Of a DNA stretch of 64,000 nucleotides, positions 58,660 to 64,000 are shown piece by piece; position 1 is the first letter of the stretch; each line of letters starts with the position of its first letter. Source of the DNA: Symbiodinium kawagutii (taxonomy: Eukaryota; Sar; Dinophyceae; Suessiales; Symbiodiniaceae). The notes beneath the pieces are model-generated. The model did not search any database, had not been told where the DNA came from, and saw nothing but the letters and a program-made list of their open reading frames with translations. Location: the NCBI GenBank assembly GCA_009767595.1, contig VSDK01016457.1:213137-277136 (forward strand). Direction: 5' to 3'. A program made the position numbers and the translations under genes.

Positions 58660-60905
58660 ATTATTCTCCGCTGCGTGTCGCGGAAAGCGCGCCATAGTTT
58701 GCCGGCCGAATGCTTGGAGGGAAAAGGTTCCAGTTTGGGAGACCGTAGGAGCTGGATGGAGCTGGAAGATTTTCAATGTCAGAGCAGAAAATATCCTAAG
58801 AGACTTTTTTCGCGATAGGATTCCATGATCAACCAATGAAAGATATCTTAAGATCAGATTAGACAATTTAAGTTTTGTCAAAGAGCAAAGAACAATTCTT
58901 AGAAAAATATGATAAGATATTTGCTTTCGAGATAGGAAAGTAATTGCAGCTAAAAGAAAATATTTTAAAGTAAGAGAAGGTAAGATAAGATAACAATAAG
59001 ATAGCACTTGGTAAAGAGATCAATTTACGTCAAGAAACATACCTTGATATAAGTTGCCTGAAGGTAAGAAACTTCAAAATAGGATAAGGCATCTTCGAAA
59101 ATTGCAAAGAACATATATTGAGTCAAGGTAGGGTATCCCGTGGTAAGAGAAGGTATCGTAAACAAGAAATTAAGTATCTTAGAGTGAGAAACATATTCGA
59201 GATACGATAAAATGTTTTCAGGTAACACGCGTACCGCATAGTTTAAGATGTAGCAAGACGCCCCATTACCGTTTTAAAAGACAAATCAAAGAGTGAAAGG
59301 GATCAAAAGATAAGGTGTGATCGGGCACGATCAGTTAGGATAAGGTAAGATAAAGCATTTTCAAGAGGTTTGAAGCAAAACAAAGCATGTCAGAATACGA
59401 ACAAAATATCGAAATATCAGGAAAGAGATATCTTAGGATAAGACAAGATCCAGTAAACTAAGATATTGTAAGATAAGATACAGTATTTGGTAATATGACA
59501 AGAGAGAAAACTTTAGGATGAGAGAGCACATCGCAAGGGAAAATCATATGCCTTAAGCTAAGATAAGAGACCTTAAGATAAGTTTTGGCAGTTGTATTGC
59601 CAATAATGTACTTTAAAATGGAACCAATCATTTTTAAGATATGATATGAAACAGGAGGTTGAACAACATTTTAAGGTCAAATGAAATAGGATATTTGACA
59701 ACAAGAATTTTTAGGGTAAGGTGGAACAAAATTTCTTCGGTAAAAACAAAACACCTTAAGGTCAGATAATATGTTAAGAAAAGGCACGGTATCTTCAGAT
59801 CAGGCAAGGTCAGAAAAATGTCTTAAGATAGAAACAAAATATCTTGCGATCAGATAAGATAAGGACAGGTGCCTTCACATGATAAAATCAATGAGATCAG
59901 ATTTCCCGAAATAGAATCCGATATTTTAAGATAAACAGTCTATCTTAAAATAAGTTCAGGTTCCTTGACAAAACTAGAATGACAAATTAGCATTTTCTTC
60001 AGATACGATAAGATGGGATCCACCACCTTAAGATGAATCAAGCTGTCTTGAGATAAAGATAGGACACGCGGAAGGAAAAATGATGATAACAAACGAATGC
60101 ATTTCAAATTGGATAAGGTATCATAAGCTTAGATATTTGAGATCAGATATGGTAAGATGACTTAAGGAAAGGCAAAGTAAATGTAAGATAACATGCGATA
60201 TTTTTGGGCTAAGACAGACATCCCAAGATAGGAGAGCATAAGGCTAGAAAAGAAAAAAGAACGAAAGGATCGGAAAAGAAAATGGGACGACATCTTAAAA
60301 GGATTTGCAAAGTCAAAGCAACATATCTTAAGACAAAGGAACATATCCTGAGATCAGATAAGATAAGATATCCCAAAGCCAAAAAAAAGAAAGTACCTTA
60401 AGGATCCTTAGAGCAAGATACAATTAACCCAGAGAAGGCTAAAATATTTGGAGATTAAATATGATATCTCAAGACCAGAAATATCTCCTGGGATCAGAAT
60501 AGGTTATATAGCGTAAATTTTCTGAAACAAAATATCTTACGATAAACAAGTCAGAGACACCTCAAAAGGACATAAGGAAAGATCACATGTTTTAAAAACA
60601 ACGCCAAAAAGCTTGAAGTATCATAAGGTATCCTAAGATAAGATCTGACAAAGTCATGTAAGAAAAGTTTTTGGTGAACAAAATATTTGACAATGAGAAA
60701 ACATCTTAAGATCAGAGAAGGCAAGATAAAGTATTTTGAGATCAGAAAAGATCAGATAAAACATCTTCGATAGGAAAAGACATTGGATGGCAGGACATGA
60801 TATTTTCGGACAAGCTGTTTTAACAAAACTCAGAGTATCAGATAGGGTACCTTTTGCAAAGAGAAGATACTTCAAAGGTAAGATTGGATATCTTGAGTTA
60901 GGAGG
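58660..60905. repeat. AAGATA/ATCTTAAG-rich degenerate satellite
   Basis: For 2.2 kb, phrases such as AAGATAAGATA, TATCTTAAGATA and GATCAGATAAGATA recur at irregular spacing of roughly 30-40 bp. The plus strand is rich in A and G. No credible open frame. The two decamer blocks enclose it. Confidence 0.8.
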
Positions 60906-60969
60906 AAGTATCTTAGCAAGTGATCGCAGGCGACCAGTGTCGCTCGTGTTCTGAACATTCCCATGCAGT

Positions 60970-61113
60970 CACAATATCCCGGAAATTTCTAACATTTTCC
61001 GTGGCCGGCTTTGGAAAATGTTCAACATTCTCCAAAGCTGGGCCTGTGAAACGCTATCAATTCAAACCAGTTGCTGTCATTTGCAGTCACTTTTTCACTT
61101 TCTGCCACCACAA
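60970..61113 (+). repeat. dispersed module, copy 2
   Basis: Direct-repeat partner of 57897-58056, about 3.07 kb apart, followed by CCACCACAAGTGACCGCAAG as in the first copy. Confidence 0.9.
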
Positions 61114-61625
61114 GTGACCGCAAGTGACCGCTCAAGTGGCCGCAAGTGACCGCAAGTGACCGCTGGAGCAAGTGACCGCAAGTGACCGCAAGTGACCGCA
61201 AGTGACCGCAAGTGACCGCNNNNNNNNNNNNNNNNNNNNNNNNNNNNNNNNNNNNNNNNNNNNNNNNNNNNNNNNNNNNNNNNNNNNNNNNNNNNNNNNN
61301 NNNNNNNNNNNNNNNNNNNNNNNNNNNNNNNNNNNNNNNNNNNNNNNNNNNNNNNNNNNNNNNNNNNNNNNNNNNNNNNNNNNNNNNNNNNNNNNNNNNN
61401 NNNNNNNNNNNNNNNNNNNNNNNNNNNNNNNTGCCCGCAAGTGACCGCAAGTGACCGCCGGAGCAAGTGACCGCAAGTGACTCCGCAAGTGACCCCAGGT
61501 GACCGCAAGTGACCGCAAGTGACCGCTCAAGTGGCCGCAAGTGACCGCAAGTGACCGCTGGAGCAAGTGACCGCAAGTGACCGCTCAAGTGGCCGCAAGT
61601 GACCGCAAGTGACCGCAAGTGACCG
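61110..61625. repeat. CAAGTGACCG decamer array, right block
   Basis: Same units as the left block, interrupted by an N run. The true length is unknown because assembly failed inside it. Confidence 0.95.
61220..61431. other. assembly gap (212 N)
   Basis: A run of N within the decamer array; frames with X residues across it are meaningless. Confidence 1.
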
Positions 61626-61826
61626 TTCTTGCCAAAATCAATTTCCACTCCTTTTGCTCGCTCTCTGCCAAACTGGCTCTTTGCTTCGGCTGAGACCTGG
61701 CAGTGCCGTTGCAACAGCAAGCACTAGAACCTAGTGGTTGGTCAAACGGGACTCCCATGGTCCGTGATGGATTAAAGCTGACTATACAGAATGAAGTCTA
61801 CAACAAATAACAGGAGCTGTCAATAG

Positions 61827-62662
61827 CTGGTGTATGACTGGCTTGAACCTGAAAGAAAACACCAAGGGAAGTCGATTCTCTCGAGCGGTGGGATCGTGCT
61901 GAGCTATGAGGAATGTGGTGGTGCACTTGCAGTTGTATGGCGCCTGCACTTGGCGATGTTGATTCGACTGGAGGGGGAATCGAAGACGTTGAAACACAAA
62001 TCACAACAATCGCAACACGAAACGGACGTTGAAATACGCTGAATATCGCCAGATTTTGTTGGTACGCTGAGTTTTGTGCCACTTGTTTTCAAGAGCCAAG
62101 CAGCTCGGGGCTTGCGTGAATCAAACGGATTCAAACCTTTGTTTATGTCATCAAACCCGCGAGATTTGAATCCATCAGCCATGGGGGGATCAGCAACATC
62201 CATAGCCATCAACAGCCTTGGTGGATCTGCGGTTGGCTTCCGAACGGCCCCGGAACAGATGCCGTGTGATTACCGGAAGAAGAAGTTTCCGTGCACCAAG
62301 TGCGCCGCTGAGACCATCTCCATCAGAGTTCTCATCAGCAGGGACCAATTGGAAAGGAGCATTCATGAATGCCCTCAATGTATCCCTCAGAAACTACTGG
62401 CTTTTCGTATGATCCCTTGAGTTAACCCAAAAAAAACCTCCCCATTGGTTGATCACCATCATATACCATCAACATGCTCATGAGGCATCAATGACTTGGC
62501 CGTGACGTTTCGATGCTTCCCGGACGCCTGGAGGTACTTGCCCAACGTTTCCAATGCCACATGCCACTCCGATGGTTTGGTCATTGATGGCCTGGAGTAC
62601 TATCAGCTAGGCGCTGGTGAGAAGCTTCCCGGATCCGTTGATTGGTGCGGTGCAATTCATGG
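61827..62662 (+). CDS. gene J: Cys-rich protein exons
   Basis: Three exon candidates on one strand. 61827-~61930 reads LVYDWLEPERKHQGKSILSS and GGIVLSYEECGGALA to a GT donor. 62181-~62393 starts at ATG after TTGAATCCATCAGCC and reads MGGSATSIAINSLGGSAVGF, PCDYRKKKFPCTKCAAETIS and RDQLERSIHECPQC. 62485-62662 opens at AG|GCATC and reads INDLAVTFRCFPDAWRYLPN, VSNATCHSDGLVIDGLEYYQ and LPGSVDWCGAIHG. CxxC pairs at residues 38-41 and 64-67 of the second exon could bind zinc. MGGSAT is a myristoylation-type start if that ATG is used. The family is not recognised, and the first exon may belong to another gene. Confidence 0.45.
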
Positions 62663-63091
62663 GTCGTTGATGGTTGCAGCCAACCTGAACAGAATTGAAC
62701 TATTTGCATGCTTACTGGGTTAATTGATATTGATTGATGGTCAATGTGGTGACAAATGAATACAAAGGGATGGAGCAAAGTAGCAACAATGGAGAAATGG
62801 TTGTGAAGGGGATCATAGTCATTCATAATCCATTGGGTGAATGATGTGAATGCCTAGCATTAAACCAAGCAACAGATATCAACAGATGCAACTGTCAACC
62901 CAGTTGCTCTAGTGAAGCGCTAAGCGCATTAGATGCCTTACGTATCGACGTCGTTTCGTGATGTGACCTGTGGATACCGCTGAGGGATGCTGATGGCTGT
63001 GACTGGCTGTGGAACAGTTCTGAACCAGAAATGAAAAGTTAGTGCTAGCGCACGAACTTTCATCAACTATGTAGCCTCGAAAACGCTGGTC

Positions 63092-63328
63092 ATGATTTTT
63101 GTGATATTTGATGGCATTGAATCATTAGCAGCTACTTCCAGCAAAAATGAACTGATGGTTTATGAACAGCTGGATCTACCAGTGCGCCATTCCGGTCTAC
63201 GAAGCATAATTGACTCTACAGCACTTATGAACGATAGTCAAGCATCTTTCCAATCAATGATGAAGAAATCAGTTGCAAAACAATCTACGTTCCCATTCCC
63301 AGTATCAACATCTACCCAAGCCTCATAA
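63092..63328 (+). CDS. candidate open frame, low confidence
   Basis: Reads DGIESLAATSSKNELMVYEQ then LDLPVRHSGLRSIIDSTALM and a Ser/Lys-rich tail, with a stop at 63328. No splice context checked out. Confidence 0.25.
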   Translation: MIFVIFDGIESLAATSSKNELMVYEQLDLPVRHSGLRSIIDSTALMNDSQASFQSMMKKSVAKQSTFPFPVSTSTQAS

Positions 63329-63342
63329 ACCATCATGATGAT

Positions 63343-63402
63343 GGTAGATACACCCTTATAAAATCTTATAAACCCTTATAAACCCCTTATAAACCCTTCT
63401 AT
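63343..63402. repeat. ACCCTTATAA tandem repeat
   Basis: CCCTTATAAA recurs four times at 10-15 bp spacing. Confidence 0.85.
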
Positions 63403-63587
63403 CTACCATCATCTACCAGGCCTTAGAAGTTTCTTCACAAGTCCCGATGGCAAGCGCCGTTTCTGCGGCGACAGCCAGGCTTTGAGGCCCTCGACGACGT
63501 GATGTTTGAAGTCCAGGCTCCACAGCGGCAGATCTTCAGTGCAGATCTCAGTGGCTGAGGTGATTTCTTCAAATAGATGAGGTTTCA

Positions 63588-63760
63588 GTTTTTTTTTCTG
63601 ATTTTTTTGTTTCAGATTTTTTTTGAGATCGGTTACATTTTTTTCGTTTGTTTGTTTGTTTTTTGGTTTTTTCAGATTTGTTTTACTCGTAGGTTTCTAT
63701 TTTTTCAGATTTTTTCACTTTTCAGATTTTTTCAGATTTGTTTCAGTTTTTTTCCGAACA
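63588..63760. repeat. TTTTTTCAGATT T-rich repeat
   Basis: CAGATTTTTT recurs about ten times. The Phe-rich frames here are artefacts. Confidence 0.85.
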
Positions 63761-64000
63761 AACCAGGGGATGGAGCTGATCCAGCTGCACTCGTGGATAA
63801 GGTCGGGTGTGTGATCGGTAGAACTCCGTTAGTCATGGAGTGAAACCAGTGATTCATCATTACCAATCAAACCAAACCTACTGGTCTAAATAAGTCATAG
63901 ATAATCCGGTTTACAACCTTAGAACTCCTAATAAACTTGATAAACCAATGATTCATCATTGATCCAACTGTTCAAGCTGGTGGAGTTTCGAACTTTCCTC

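Noticed and set aside
58096..61720. Arg-Ser-Leu-Ala-Val-Thr-Cys-Gly-His repeat frames
   Set aside because: Translations of the CAAGTGACCG decamer; three units shift through all frames, and some of these frames span the N gap.

Overview
The window reads as nuclear DNA of a dinoflagellate, most likely Symbiodiniaceae-like. Three lines of evidence support this. (1) Open frames are split into many short exons whose junctions make sense only with GT, GC or GA donors and mostly AG|G acceptors. (2) Three minus-strand genes match, by remembered motifs, protein families that are hugely expanded in predicted dinoflagellate proteomes and have no named function. (3) There are dense (CAT)n, (TA)n and 10-42 bp tandem arrays, small TIR elements and long intergenic spaces. 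I see no bacterial operons, rRNA, tRNA or CRISPR.

Layout. 1-9 kb: repeats, three or four small TIR elements and isolated plus-strand exon candidates. 9.1-11.0 kb (+): the best complete gene, a five-exon dual-specificity phosphatase with a myristoylation-type N-terminus. 13.1-16.3 kb (-): gene E, a seven-exon transposase-like dinoflagellate family whose last exon lies between 60-bp inverted repeats. 17.4-23.5 kb (-): gene A, with a long Ala/Pro-rich exon and dinoflagellate-specific blocks. 25.2-32.5 kb (-): gene B, about 19 exons, ending in a domain whose motifs resemble cytosine-C5 methyltransferases; it carries a one-base frameshift inside a coding minisatellite. E, A and B form a same-direction minus-strand cluster that converges with the phosphatase gene at 11-13 kb.

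34-36 kb (-): further exons (gene F). 37.0-39.1 kb: a 50-copy, virtually perfect 42-bp satellite. 39.5-57.5 kb: scattered exons on both strands, the clearest being minus-strand genes G (43.1-43.8 kb) and H (48.0-49.4 kb). 57.8-61.6 kb: decamer arrays of CAAGTGACCG flanking a 2.3-kb AAGATA-rich segment, with a 212-N assembly gap. 61.8-62.7 kb (+): exons of a Cys-rich protein (gene J).

Nothing shows that the genes work together as a pathway. Same-strand clustering is the usual dinoflagellate arrangement. Exon models come from reading frames and splice phase only, with no transcript support. Single-exon calls outside the phosphatase, A, B, E and H are provisional.
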